This document shows positions 1 to 12,176 of a stretch of 64,000 nucleotides of DNA, piece by piece. Where the stretch lies: the NCBI RefSeq assembly GCF_021869535.1, contig NW_026262734.1:107233088-107297087 (forward strand), in the 5' to 3' direction. The notes beneath the pieces were generated by a model, which was not told the DNA's origin, did not search any database, and saw nothing but the letters and a program-made list of their open reading frames with translations. The DNA comes from Mytilus californianus. Taxonomy: Eukaryota > Mollusca > Bivalvia > Mytilida > Mytilidae. Every line of letters begins with the position of its first letter. Positions within the stretch are counted from its first letter, which is position 1. The translations under genes were made by a program, and so were the position numbers.

Positions 1-240
1 TTATTAACACAAAATACAGATCAAGTTTGAATTTTGGTGGTGTCACTTTTACTGTTCTAGAGTTATGCCCCTTTACAAATGGAAAAATTGCTGAATTTTT
101 CGTTTCCGTTCTTTAAGTTTGCCTGAACCAAATGTTATGAAACTTATACAATGCTTATTACCACAAAACACAGATCAAGTACAAATTGGGGTAGCATCAC
201 TTTTACCGTTCTTCAGTTATGTCCCTTTATAAATTTATCA
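1..240. repeat. two imperfect copies of a ~154-bp repeat unit, cut by the window edge
   Basis: A segment beginning TTATTAACACAAAATACAG at position 1 recurs at 155 as TTATTACCACAAAACACAG, and both copies continue into the same ACTTTTAC(T/C)GTTCT and TATG(C/T)CCCTTTA blocks. The spacing is 154 bases. The unit looks like part of a bivalve interspersed repeat that continues to the left of the window. No coding potential is visible. Confidence 0.6.
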
Positions 241-2002
241 GTATGATATGCAAGCGGGGGCATCATCTGTGTCCCATGGACACTTTCCCCATTTATCTAA
301 ATCTATTTATGAAACTTGATAGCATCGCCAAATTGAATTTGAACCGATTACTATTTATTTCGGTCAGATAATTAACGTTTAGGGTTGGTATTTGTGCACT
401 ATGAAATATAACGAAACTTCCTCTTTGAATTTTCTATAAATAAAATGTTTACTGGGTAAAAACTTATAAATAGATTTGTAAAATTTGTTTATGATATACC
501 GTCATTTCTACGCATTTTTTTACTATATAACAAAAACTCTGAACTCTTTTTTGACAAACAATCTAGAATATAAATTAATATATGAAGTAGCAACTTTAAA
601 TAAAAGTGCTATTTACCATATTATCAATAAAGTTTGAACAGGTAAGTAATGTGTTATTTTTAAACAACATGTAAATGAAAAATAAATTAAAGGGTATAAG
701 TCAATGCAAACAACAAAGGTTATTGATAATAGTATGGCAAGAAAACTTTTTTAAAACTTCATCATTAATCAGAAAAATTAAAATTTTCTTAAAAAATATT
801 TTTTAAATCTAATTTTTCAGATTCATTTTTTTTTCATAACATCGAATAATATTGACGTCCCAAAATAGCTATATGCATATCGTAACTTGTGAATTTTCAA
901 TATATCTAAGATTGATATAAAAAAAACCACTAAAAATTATTATAAGATCTACATATTCTTTCGTCTAGCTATTGATGAAGATGTTATGATAATCTCATGA
1001 CAATCGTTTCAAAAGATAAGACTACAGCATTCTCTTTTAACTTATTTCCATAAACTAATTGAAGGAAAGTATTCAAAATGAAATTGATTTTTTACTCATG
1101 CTGCAATCTTTTTTATATAACAAATTTAGACACAAGCTAATTTAGACAAAGTTAGAATTTTGAATGTCTCTTTGGTATCTTCCGTGCCTTTTTTAAAATA
1201 AACTTTTGACTAAACAATACAAATGTTAACATAATAGTGTAGCTTTTACCTGTAACCGAAAGTATGAGGGGCAGTTTAGATTTCTTTATATCTAATTTTA
1301 AGTTCTTTGTGATCCAAACGTATCGTCTATTTGACTTATAGAAATAATATGATACATTTTTACCTTCTTCAGTTCGATAATCACAAACTTACACATCAAC
1401 CAAATAACATTCTTTTGAAGTTCCTTACCCATTAATATTTTGATTACGTTCTGTTTCTTTATGCAGGTTGTTGACACAAAAACTTTTAAACTAGAGTTAT
1501 AGAACATTTTATGCAGTTACAGTTCTTCTTTTGAATTGGTTCCGTGTAGGATTGGCGTTTTCAATAGTTTATCTACAGTTTCTCCAACTAGATTTGTTTT
1601 TACATTTTGACGAAAGATACGTACGCTTGACGAATCATCCGCAAGACCCGTTTGAAGGATCCATTATCATGATTATTTTAACTTTTGAATTCTTTTTTGA
1701 ATATGACATATTTATGTAATCTCAATCAAGGCTGACATGGGATTTAGATGCCGTTTCGCCTAAATGTTTGCTTATCGAGGACCATTGCATGTCAGACAAA
1801 GACACATGTCATGAATGTTCGTGACGTAGACGATAAATCAAAAACATTTGCTTAACATTGGTTGGTTCGCCATAAGAAGTACCCCTAAAATAAGATTCAG
1901 TTCAATTACCCATCCCCAATTCTTTTTTTCTTTTTTTACGTCATGCACTGCATTATTTATCCCAAGAAAGAGTATACCAAGGCAAATTTATTGGATGCCT
2001 AC

Positions 2003-2034
<32 letters not shown>

Positions 2035-3960
2035 AAAACATAAATATAATAATACTTCCTAAAGACCTAAAATTTGAAACCTCCAAATATTGTTAAAAAA
2101 ATCACCAAAAATATAAGATGGGGCTCGTTTAATAACTTTTGTTGAGATTCCTGGGTATTACCTCGTAAAGTCTTGTAGTGAGAATACCCGAGTTAGATAC
2201 AAGTCTTTAAGCTAACCCGTGGAATCGTTATTTCTTTTTCTTCCATGAATATTAACTGTTTAATCTTCAGTATCATTATACATATGGTGCAAGTTAGTTA
2301 ATGTGCTTTTTTATATACATTCAAATATTCAAATGAAGGGCGAATTTAGGAGTTGGGCACACCCAATTGGCAGACATAGTTCTTACCTCCTATATTTTCC
2401 GTTTTTTTTTCAGTATAATTTGTTGCTAGTTGAAATAGATAATAAAATCATTTGGAGAACAATAAGGCAACGACCAGTTGACTTTCAGGGGGATTTTTTC
2501 CCGTTTATTGAAGCATCTTTGTCTTCTAAATCTTGATAATCCACGCTGATAATTTGATGATGACATACCTATTTATTAATTGTAACATGAATGGTAATTT
2601 TTCCTTTGATCTTTAAGTGAGTTAACTTTTGTTATTTTTAGACGAGTGCGTTAACTAAATGATTTTTTAGTTATTGCACAATTCCGCCGTTGACCGCTTC
2701 TCTTTAGAATAGCAGAGAATGGGAGGAGCTTAAACCAGTGCTCTAACTTCCATCTCAGGAGTTGTTAATGCACAGTCTGGCTCCGCCTCGATCTTTCGAG
2801 AAGTAAATAATGAAAGAATAAAACAAAATGTAATAGGAAACTATAAATTTTCCCACTGTTATTTTTGGTTGGATACCTCTTTTATTGTGTCGAAATTAAT
2901 AATATTCTGAAAAATATGTCAATAGATGTTTAATAATTTTCTCCATTTTATAAAGGTCTGTCTCCATCAAATATTTATCCCAGGACCTTACACGCAATCA
3001 ACAACCATTTCAATCATTGAATCGATATTTTTCCAGAGAAGGATAGTATTACATATCTTCATAATTGGTATTAGACAACTTTTCCTTCTTATCGCAACGT
3101 TAAAGCTCCTTTGTAACTACGCGTCCTTTTCGGGTTTGAAGGCAGATAAACATCGAATAAAATTTTGCGACTCATGACACCCCTCTCAAGAATTTTCTGG
3201 GAGAAAAAAAAACTATTCAATAACATATCTAGTCTGAATCCCACGGTAACAATTCATATAAGTGTACCTGTATCTGGAATACAAATCCAAATGACATCTG
3301 CTGCATGAAATCAGATATATTACAAGTAATAGCTTTTCTAAAAAAAACTAGCCGTATTTAGCTGAAGAAAGTGGAAGATGTTTTCGCTTTGTAGTTTAAT
3401 TCATTCAGAATAGCCTTGTATATAAATTGTAGTGGATTACATAACTTATAAAAAGCTTATACAATTTTTTAGATTTACCAAAATCTTTTTGGGGGGAATG
3501 TATTAATTAACACTGGAAACGGAGGGATAATATCTTAATCATCTGTGTTTGTAGCAAACTTTTGAAATTTTTTTTTTTATTTCAGTTTTTTTCTGATAGA
3601 TGGACTTAGTTTTTTTTACAGTTAACATTTACAGACAGTCTGGTATTAAATTTTTTTTGACATTTTTAAACCTTCATGGATTGTTATGAAACTTGGACAT
3701 AAGCTAATCTTCAAGACCAGGAAAAAACATCTAAAGAAATAGTTTGAAATTTTTTTTAAATTCTTTATTCTGATAAATGGACTCACTTTTAATTCAACAT
3801 TACACTTTACACTGATAGCACAATCGCAGGCGAGACTCCTGTCCTGCCTTTTTTTTTTAATTTCATCATTTCATTTGTGCACAATAAAACGAACTTATTC
3901 TTCTCGAAAATAATAGTTAAATAAATAAGTATAATCTACCTGTATTTGCCTGAGTTTACC
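241..3960. other. no gene recognised
   Basis: A/T-rich sequence with only short open frames, none with a recognisable family, a convincing signal peptide or splice support. It holds an adjoining C-run and A-run near 2000-2030 and an imperfect direct duplication of a T-rich segment with CTGATA(G/A)ATGGACT (around 3566 and 3748, about 180 bases apart). Distal 5' exons of the ZIP gene could lie here unseen. Confidence 0.5.
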
Positions 3961-3970
3961 TGTAAAACAA

Positions 3971-4034
3971 TGCGCGCAAATGTAATCAAAAGCTGCGCGC
4001 AAACGTAATGAGCGCAAATGTAATGCACCGGTTG
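3971..4034. repeat. three short direct repeats with GCGC-AAA(T/C)GTAAT
   Basis: TGCGCGCAAATGTAAT at 3971, GCGCGCAAACGTAAT at about 3996 and GCGCAAATGTAAT at about 4012 form a small cluster that is CpG-rich against an A/T-rich background. TGCGCGC (3971-3977 and 3994-4000) fits the metal-response-element core TGCRCNC, but the site is about 9 kb from the ZIP start, so any regulatory link is speculation. Confidence 0.4.
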
Positions 4035-5340
4035 AAAAGCACTGCAAATAGTTCCAAAAAGATGTTTCACATACGGTCAAGGCGATCTGTGCCTTGGTAG
4101 GAAAAACCTAAGTGTTTCGAATAATTTAACATTTTCTAACCATTAAATTTACAGCAAATGAACGCATCAATGATAGTTCATGTCAACAGACGAACATTTT
4201 GAGTGAAAACACAGGAATAACATTTATTTGACTTAAATCGGAGTAAGACCTGATGAATCTCTTGTTATGCGAGCGTACTTTCCCGTTTCAAAATTCCATA
4301 TTCCATTGTGACATATACAAGTTAGTGTCAAAGCAAGAAAAATGGTAATGAAGTTAGATTTCAAAATTAAGAATCTGGTAGAGTAAAAACGTCATATATT
4401 CATTAGACGTATGGAGGGCCATAGTAATATAATAAAGTACACACCAAATTTAATCAATTATATATGAGTTGTCTCATTTGCACTCTAACATGTACCACAT
4501 CTTATGATGTCATTTACAGTCTAACCAGGATGTTAATTATTTCGGTCAGGTATTTAAGTTCGTGTTTATATTAAATGTTGTGTAGAACGACACGCCCTCG
4601 GTTTTTCTTGTCAATAAGAATATATTGTTGACAGGGTAAACATCTAACGTTTTTGTACTTTTCCGTTATTTCTACGCATTAGTGTATATATTTAAACATA
4701 TATATATTAAATGTCTAAATTAGTTTATAAAATTTTACTTGTATTAAAAATAGCAACATCGATTAAAGTGGTATTCAAACTATAAACCGGTACGCTGTTT
4801 GTTATTTAAAAAAATAGGACGCTTTGTAAGATATTGGGACAAAAACTAATCCCTTTTTTTTCTTTGTATATTTTTTTTTCTTATCTATCAACCAAAATGA
4901 TATTTGTTATTCATTGTAATTCAATTATAATGACACCTTAATAAAAGATCTTTCACAAACCATATGTCGGTTGGATTCAATACTAGTATTTTTTTCAAAT
5001 TGTGTCGCACATATTGGCTTGATCACTGCTCATATAAAATAAAAGCCTCATTCAGAACATTTCTATTGAAATTTAGATATGATCAATACTGTAGCGTTAT
5101 TAGAAAAAAAGATATTTTACTACAAGAACTGTTAATCAAATATGCTGATTTAAGTAAAATATACTTTCTGCTGAGGATGTAGTTCATTTAATATTTATCA
5201 ATCTCTATGCGTAAAATTGTCATTTCAGATTAATAACGTCAATTAAGACATCGTTACGTTGTATTCTAATATGACGTTCTTCGTTCGATTTGGAAACAAA
5301 TCCATGATCTAATTTCAATAAAACATGGGCTGCACGTGAT

Positions 5341-5348
5341 TGACGTCA
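5341..5348. promoter_or_regulatory. TGACGTCA palindrome (CRE/ATF-like)
   Basis: A perfect 8-bp TGACGTCA palindrome lies about 245 bases left of the hairpin at 5593-5755, with further CGTCA or TGACG half-sites near 5238 and 5270. It is the consensus for CREB/ATF-type bZIP proteins in animals. Here it may be a passenger of a mobile element rather than a host promoter site. Confidence 0.35.
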
Positions 5349-5592
5349 CAATTGAAATTGCAACGTCAGCTGTGTTTTGAACAACGCCGGAAATCAAAAT
5401 GTACATTTCTCGCTAGGAAATTAAATAAAATCATTATTAAAGTAAGTTTACACGTATCTGTTTATTCCTTTATCGTGAAACGGTTGATTTTCTTTAACGT
5501 TTTGGCTTCATCAAATCAAAATGGATGCCTTTTGATCGCGTATTATAGGTCCGCTTCGAAGTACACAAGTTCTAAATTTTTCTATTAGAATC

Positions 5593-5755
5593 GAAATAAT
5601 TCTATCATGCCATGCTCTATGCTAATTTATACATGGGTAGGCATTATATTTGTCAACATTTAACACCTCGCTAACGCTCGGTATAAAGATATTAACAAAT
5701 TTAATGCCTACCCATGTTAAAATGAGCATAGAGCATGGCATGAAAGAATTATTTC
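5593..5755. repeat. 163-bp hairpin (long inverted repeat)
   Basis: Arms of about 60 bases pair almost completely: left GAAATAATTCT then CATGCCATGCTCTATGCT and ACATGGGTAGGCATTA, with the right arm its reverse complement ending GAATTATTTC. The loop contains CACCTCGCTAACGCTCGG. The matching point in the second duplication copy (about 10400) has no hairpin, so this is likely an insertion in copy 1 or a loss in copy 2. Confidence 0.8.
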
Positions 5756-5789
5756 TAAAACATTGACACCAAAAAATGACATTTCTGCA

Positions 5790-5895
5790 CAAACCTGTGT
5801 TTTTTTGTTGTTTTTTTGTGCCGTGACATTGTCAGTTTGTTTTGACTAATGAGTTTGAATATCCCTTTTGTGTCTTTTGCCTCTCTTGTATTAAT
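5790..5895 (+). repeat. RE-F fragment
   Basis: The segment with TTGTCAGTTTGTTTTGACTA and ATGAGTTTGAAT followed by CTTTTGCCTCTCTTGTATTA is shared with 10640-10725. It resembles the central part of a mussel interspersed repeat whose 5' part is seen at 14010-14190 and 59445-59600. Confidence 0.5.
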
Positions 5896-5900
5896 TAAAC

Positions 5901-6010
5901 ACACAAACGGCACCTTTTCAGAATAAAACACACAAACGGCACTTTTTTTTAGAATAAAAGACACAAACGGCACTTTTTTTTAGAATAAAAGACACAAACG
6001 GCACTTTTTT
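5901..6010. repeat. ~30-bp minisatellite, four units
   Basis: ACACAAACGG starts at 5901, 5930, 5961 and 5992 (spacings 29, 31 and 31), each followed by CAC, a T-run and (A)GAATAAAA. The second duplication copy has a single such unit near 10890, so the array expanded after the block was duplicated. A short minus-strand frame across it is an artefact. Confidence 0.8.
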
Positions 6011-6309
6011 CAGAAGAAACCACTAGTAAATGGATATTGAACAAACAAAGCCATTTGATTTAAACTTTAATTGATTAGTCATATTTAGACTTACAGTTCG
6101 TTTTGGTTGGTTTTTTTTTTACATATCAGCAATTCAGAACTATATCAGTGTCTTTTATAGAAAGAGTACGTAGCTGAACAAAAATAAATACTAGCGCTTA
6201 ATTGACTGAAAAGTCAATATACAGTAATGGATTGACTACAAGCGAAATGTTAGAACAGTACTAGATTTATCGCTGACAAGATATCTGAACAATAACTTTC
6301 ACACTTTAC

Positions 6310-8025
6310 AAAGTTACTGTGAAACTACCTATTCTAGAGGTGGCGTTAATCAGATGTGGATACTAAAAAAATCCAAAGATCTTTTAGAGTACATACAATC
6401 TAAGACTCTTTCACCTTGCAACAGTATTAACATATTTGACTATTTAAATAATTTTAATCGAAAATAAATGATTTGGATATCTCCGTTTTCAATGTTTTTT
6501 CTGCCTTTTGATTATTTTACTAAGAATTAATATCTATAACCTAAGAAAAAAGCATGCGCTGTAACTTGGCAGTGAGCGACTGGATTGAATGTGAAATAAC
6601 CACGTGTGTGTTTACAAAATTTTAGGAGTTTCGGCTATTTATAGATAAGTGTTACCTGTGTACCGCTATGCATGATTGGTAACCAGGCAAAATCTAATTG
6701 ATAAAATAAGGAGTTTAAATCCGACACTCTACGGGATTATCAGAAACTTAATAGGTTATGATTGTCCCAACCAATCAACGAACTTCACTATTATAGAGTC
6801 AGTAATTATCTTCCAATCAGATAGTAAGAAGCATTCAGCCCGCAGACTGTGCATCGTTCAACTCTTAAGACCGTCTCCGAGGAGACGGTAATCACACTAC
6901 TTTTTATATATGGAAAAGTACAGTAAAGTTTTATTGGTCAGCATTTAACCTTTGTCGTGTGTCATAGCCCATTAATGTTACAAATCATATATAGCCACGC
7001 CTTACTCATAAACATAGTTAATCCACTCAACGCTACGCTTTTCTTGAATTAAATACGTTAATTCGTAAAAGACATTCTATCTTTATAACTTAAACAATTT
7101 TGAATTATCTAGTTTGATTTAGAATTTCAAACTTCATTACATCCCAACTCCATAAGTGGGGTGAGTTGTTAAACAAGAGTGGGGCGATTTTTGAGAAAGT
7201 GGTGATTTAGTGTAGGCCAGTGGGGCGAGTTGTCATGGTTTCATATTTAAACATCGTGTTCGGGGGACATAAAGGGTATATACTATATAGTAATATATAA
7301 AGTATATTATAATGGTTGTGTGGCGTTCTAAACTAGATTTTATGTATTGTAAATGGTTTTTCGTCTAATCTAAAACAGCTGGTATGTAAAATATCCGGCC
7401 ATCGGGGTGATCTTACACTGACACACCGCGTCCTCATGGGATAACTATTACAGAATATCATTAATTAAAAATGTTAATGGTGTAAGCATGAAAAAAGCAT
7501 GCTTGAACAATTCCCGCGGAAATGTGTGTCGTGGTTAACATAAGCAACGTATCGAACGTAAGTGTACTTTAAATTATATTTCTTTATTTTCAAAAATTAG
7601 ATGCATAGTTTATGTGCGATATGCTTAAATTTTTAAAGATTCATTGATTCATAAAAAATACCGTTTAACCGGATTAAAAAAAGACTCGGTATTATCGTGG
7701 GAATGAAATACATGCTCCCTTTTGTCAAAATGTAAGAAGGCTCTATTAAGGATTAACATACATTCATGAGGTGGTCAAGTATATTGTAGAATGTGTCTCT
7801 TTTCATCATTCAAAGCAATACGGAGACTTATACACGTTCACTCTTGGATACAAACTTCTTTGCTTGACAATTATCTGTATACAATTTTCTCTAGGTTATG
7901 ATATTTATGTATGAAAAATCTTTTAGGAGTTCCCAGGGATAGTAAACCCGACCAATAGTAACAAACCCCTGTGGCCAGAGTGTCTTACCCTATGGATACA
8001 CTTGTTCTCTCTTCATTATAGTTCG
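6310..8025. other. no gene recognised
   Basis: A/T-rich sequence. A 71-codon frame at 6676-6891 has no recognisable family. There is an 8-bp inverted repeat CCGTCTCC-GA-GGAGACGG at 6871-6888 and a local repeat of AGTGGGGCGA near 7170-7235. Nothing else was recognised. Confidence 0.5.
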
Positions 8026-8029
8026 TGCT

Positions 8030-8165
8030 ATTCTGTTTGTCATCACACCTATGTTTGACTGTTTATACCTTGATTTATCCTTTATTAATCAATATAATGA
8101 AATTTTATGCGACTGTCATGCAAGTGAGAGGTTTAGTTAGCTATAAAACCAGGTTTAATCCACCA
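8030..8165 (+). repeat. RE-D fragment
   Basis: It shares GCGACTGTCAT(G/A)CAAGTGAG, AGGTTTAG(T/C)TAGCT and GTTTAATCCACCATT with 11252-11570. It looks like a 5'-truncated 3' segment of a retroelement family common in mussel DNA, based on recall and on the two copies here. Confidence 0.6.
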
Positions 8166-8204
8166 TTGTCTGTTAATATCTCATTATGTTAGATATAAAA
8201 ACTC

Positions 8205-8310
8205 ATCAAAAGTGCCACCAGTCTTATAACTTGGGTCGCCAGATTCCATTTTAGTCCGCAAAAGACTCATCTTTGGCGCTCCAATCAAATCAGTTGCATG
8301 GATAAATAAA
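8205..8310 (+). repeat. RE-E fragment
   Basis: It contains CGCAAAAGACTCATCTTTGG followed by CGCTC, related to CTACAAAAGACTCATCAGTG then ACGCTCGAATCA at 15820-15920 and to the inverted copy at 24905-25010. This is a short interspersed family; its class is not determined. Confidence 0.5.
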
Positions 8311-8558
8311 ATACGAAGTTAAAATGCACTGCAAATAGTTCCAAAAAGTTGTTCCATATACGGTCAAGACGATCTATGGTGTGGAAAAAACTTCGTGTTT
8401 CGAAAAATTCAAAATTGTATAACCAGTAAATGTACATAAAATGAACACTTCAATGATAGTTCATGTGAACAGACGAACATTTTGAGTGAAAACATAGGAA
8501 TAACATTTATTTAACTTAAATTGGAGTAAGACCTGATGAATCTCTTGTTATGCTAACA

Positions 8559-9028
8559 TACTTAGTAGTCCTTTGTTCATTTATGTATCATTCTCATTTT
8601 GCTTAGTTTCTTTTGTTACCTATTCTGACATCGGACTCGGAGTTCTTTTAAACTGAGTTTTACTGTTCGTGTTACTATGTGTTTCTTTATTCTACATTGG
8701 CTAGAGGTATAGGGGGAGGATTGAGATCTCACAAAACAGGTTTAACCCCGCCGAATGTTTGCGCCTGCCCCAAGTCAGGAGCGTCTGGCCTTTGTTAGTC
8801 TTGTATGTTTTTTAATTTTAGTTCATTTATATCTTTTGGAGTTTAGTATGACGTCCATTTTCACTGAACTAATACACAATTTTATTTAGGGGCCAGCTGA
8901 GGACCATCTCCGGGTGCGGGATTTTCTCGCTGCGTTGAAGACCCATTGGTGGCCTTCGTCTGTTGTCTGCTCTTTGGTCGGGTTGTTGTCTCTTTGAGAT
9001 ATTCCCCATTTCCATTCTCAATTTTATT
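8559..9028 (+). repeat. RE-B retroelement 3' segment
   Basis: It begins AGTAGTCCTTTGTT and ends TTCCCCATTTCCATTCTCAA followed by TTTTAT. The same body follows a decayed coding tail at 54830-55102, and its last 80 bases occur alone at 48325-48415 and 46488-46563. The constant 3' end and variable 5' end suggest reverse-transcription-based spread with 5' truncation. Confidence 0.7.
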
Positions 9029-9599
9029 TCCCGTTTCAAAATTCCTTATTCCATAGTGACATATAAAAGTTAGTTAAAATGTCATATATTCATTAGACGT
9101 ATGGATGGCCATATTAATACTGTAAACACCACATTTAATCAATTAGATATGATATAATTTACAGTTTAACGAGGATATTAATTATTTCGGTCAGGTATTT
9201 AAGTTCGTGTTTATATTAAATGTTGTGCAAAACGACACGACCTCGGTTTTTTGTCAATAAGAATATATTGTTGACAGAGTATAAAACTAACATCCTTTGT
9301 ACTTTTAACGTTATTTCTACGCATTTGTGTATATATTCAAACATAAATAATGTCTAAAATAGTTTATAGATTTTCACTTGTATTAAAAATAGCAACATAG
9401 TAACCAACTAAAATGTACCAATAACGTATAAACTGGAACGCTGTCTGTTATGCAAAAAAAAAAACCTTAGGGCGGTTTGTAAGATATGGGGACACAAGTA
9501 ATTCTTTTGTTTTCTTCTTTGTATATTTTTTGTCATATCTATCAACCAAAATGATATTTGTTATTCATTGTAATTCAATTATGATTAAAAGTTAATTGT

Positions 9600-10335
9600 T
9601 CAGATAACAATTGATGGTCTTTCTACATTACATTTCTAAATAATTGATAAGAAGCTACTTCCGGTTAATCCAAAGTTACTATTGGCATCCAATAATAGGT
9701 TTCTTCATACTAATTTAAAAAAATATATAGATTCTATATACTTTTGACTAAAACTTGGGAGATAATTTGCTACTTCCGGTTACGAAAATGTCATTTCTGG
9801 TCTCATATGATAGCTTACTTTCCACTGATTCCGAAAATATATGGCTTTTATATATTTTTCTTTCAAATAAGGGAGATAATTACATGTAGCTACTTCCGGT
9901 TTTCAAAAGGCGAAATTAGGTGTCATTAAAGGTAATTGTATGTTGATTTTTAAAATACATAGTTTGTAAGTATTTTTTCCGTGAATTACAGAAAAAAATA
10001 GCTACTTCTGGTTTGCACAAGGTCACTTCCGGTAGATATTTTTTAAGGTCATATGTCATTCAACCCTTTGGAAAAGACAATGTGGCTTTATCATGTACCA
10101 GAATGAAGTTATATTTGATTTACCTTAAATTTTAACATTTTAGGGGCCATAACTCCTATAAAACATCATCAGATAGCTTTGGACCAAATATACCACTTCT
10201 TCTTCTCAACAACCCAAACATTTTGCATCAATTTTTTGTATCTAGCTTTCATAGTTTGAGAGGAGATGCACACACTATCAAAGGGCAAAACTTAGAATAT
10301 GACCTTGACCTTTGACCTTTTTTCCGCTAAGTATG
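9600..10335. repeat. interspersed segment with repeated ACTTCCGGT
   Basis: GCTACTTCCGGTT recurs near 9656, 9769 and 9892, with further ACTTC(C/T)GGT near 10004 and 10024, at roughly 100-base spacing; it is followed by AGGGGCCATAACTCCTATAA. It replaces a shorter unrelated stretch in duplication copy 1 (about 4930-5185). The class is unknown and no coding sequence is evident. Confidence 0.45.
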
Positions 10336-11009
10336 TTGATCGTTTAATATTTATCAAACTCTATGCGTAAAATGGTCATTTCAGATTAATTACTTCATTA
10401 CATGTAATACATTGACACCCCTAAATGACATATCTGCACTCACTTTCAACATCAATCTTTATCATATTCTATTCAATTACCAATAACATTAAGTAAAGAT
10501 AGCCATGACATGAACAAAGAAAGGATTGAAACATTAATCAATTACTGTAATTTTATGTGCCAAAATAATGACCTTTATCATTTTTCAATACATATTTTAC
10601 CTTCAGTTGTTTAATTACTTATAATCATTCATCGTTTTTCGTTTTTTTGCCGTGGCATTCTCAGTTTGTTTTGACTAATGAGTTTGAATGTTCCTTTGAA
10701 TCTTTTGCCTCTCTTGTATTAATTATTTACCTTTAACTTCAACCGCTGCAGCATAAGTAATATCACCCACTACCAAACAGTCTGAACCCAAGTCAGTGTT
10801 CGAATTCTTGCATTCACGCACATAGACAGTCGCGATTTACTACAACATGCATTCAAGACGAGAGAGTAAGTCTGGTATGAAACACAAAAAAAGGACATAA
10901 ACGGCACTTTTTATAATAAAACCACTAGTTGATAGATATTGCACTAACATATCCATTTGATATGATTAAAGCTTTAATTGATTTGTCATATGTAGGCTTT
11001 CATAGCTTG

Positions 11010-11150
11010 CTGTGTGAGCCAAGGCTTCGTGTTGACGACCGTACTTTGACCTATAATGGTTTACTTTTATAAATTTTGACTTGGATGGAGAGTTGTCTCA
11101 TTGGCACTCATACCACATCTTCTTATATCTATTTCAGCTTGTTTTTGGTT
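11010..11150 (+). repeat. RE-A, 5'-truncated copy
   Basis: It carries the RE-A 3' end, with TGAGCCAAGG, GACTTGGATGGAGAGTTGTC and CATACCACATCTTCTTATAT. It interrupts the duplicated block between the TTGATT(A/T)GTCATAT and ACATATCAGCA landmarks shared with copy 1. Confidence 0.75.
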
Positions 11151-11251
11151 GTTTTTTTTACATATCAGCAGTTAAGAACTATTTCAGTGTCTATTATAGA
11201 AAGAGTACGTAGCTGTACACAAATAAATACTAACGCTTAATTGACTGAAAA

Positions 11252-11570
11252 GTTCGTGTTGCTGTTGTACCTCTATTTGTGACATTTTTACCTATTGTGT
11301 CTGTCTGTTTGTTCACACATCGTTGGCAATATAATGGAATTTGATGCGACTGTCATACAAGTGAGAGGTTTAGCTAGCTTTAAAACCAAGTTTAATCCAC
11401 CATTTTCTACATAAGAAAATGCCTGTACCAAGTCAGGAATATGACAGTTGTTATCCATTCGTTTGGTGTGTTTGAGCTTTTGATTTTGCCATTTGATTAG
11501 GGACTTTCCTTTTTGAATTTTCCTCGGAGTTCAGTATTTTTGTGATTTTACTTTTCAATATGCGCTACTG
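11252..11570 (+). repeat. RE-D, longer copy
   Basis: It begins after GACTGAAAAGT and contains GCGACTGTCATACAAGTGAG, AATATGACAGTTGTTATCC, TTTTGCCATTTGATTAGGGA and TCCTCGGAGTTCAGTATTTT. It is absent from duplication copy 1 at the same point, so it inserted after the duplication. Confidence 0.7.
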
Positions 11571-12176
11571 TAGTGGATTGACTACTAGCGAAATGTTAGA
11601 CCAGTACTAACTTTATCGCCGACAAGATATCTGAATGATAATTTTGACACTTTAATTTACAAGACTTATCATCAGAATAAATTACATTTACTAATAAACA
11701 TTTCTCAGGATTGCATCGCTTCAAAATTGTGACCTAAGCGTTCAATAAACGTATTTTCTGCTGAATTGATTTTGATAATAAATTCTTTTCTGTTTCCTTT
11801 CTTGTCATTGATAGAGATAAAACGGGTGAAGATTATGCATTACAAAACTAAACCTAACAGGTTTATGTACGCAAAGTTGGATCCTCGTCACTGTTTGTTT
11901 ATATTAATGTCCAAGGATCTTGGGAAGTGTTTTGTATAAATATGTATGTACTCAAGAACGAGAATATAAAGTTCGTATTGTACCTTTCCCTGTCTTCATG
12001 ATGAACGATTACGCAACTTTAAAAACTGTTGTAAAAATTTCAAAAAACGTTTTCGTTCTCAGCTTGTGGATATTTTTTCTTTTCACGAAAACGAATGACA
12101 TCAGTTATAGAGAACAATTACCCAAGATTATTTTTTTATCAAAACTAAATATATATTTAGGTATTTGGGGTATATA

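Larger units (their letters stand above)
4036..6305. repeat. duplicated block, copy 1
   Basis: Collinear similarity with 8322-11653 starts at GCACTGCAAATAGTTCCAAA and continues through many matched stretches: AACAGACGAACATTTTGAGT, GGAGTAAGACCTGATGAATC, ATTTCGGTCAGGTATTTAAG, TCTATGCGTAAAAT, GTAGCTG(A/T)ACA and GACAAGATATCTGAA near the right end. Copy 1 lacks the retroelement fragments seen in copy 2, but carries its own insertion (about 5240-5760, with a hairpin) and a local minisatellite. No gene was recognised in either copy. Confidence 0.8.
8322..11653. repeat. duplicated block, copy 2
   Basis: This is the second copy of 4036-6305, in the same orientation and about 1 kb longer because of insertions: RE-B (8559-9028), a segment with repeated ACTTCCGGT (about 9600-10330), RE-A (about 11010-11150) and RE-D (11252-11570). 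Where copy 1 reads from CTTGTTATGCGAGCGTACTT straight into TCCCGTTTCAAAATTCC, copy 2 has RE-B between them, giving a natural empty/filled site pair. Confidence 0.8.
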
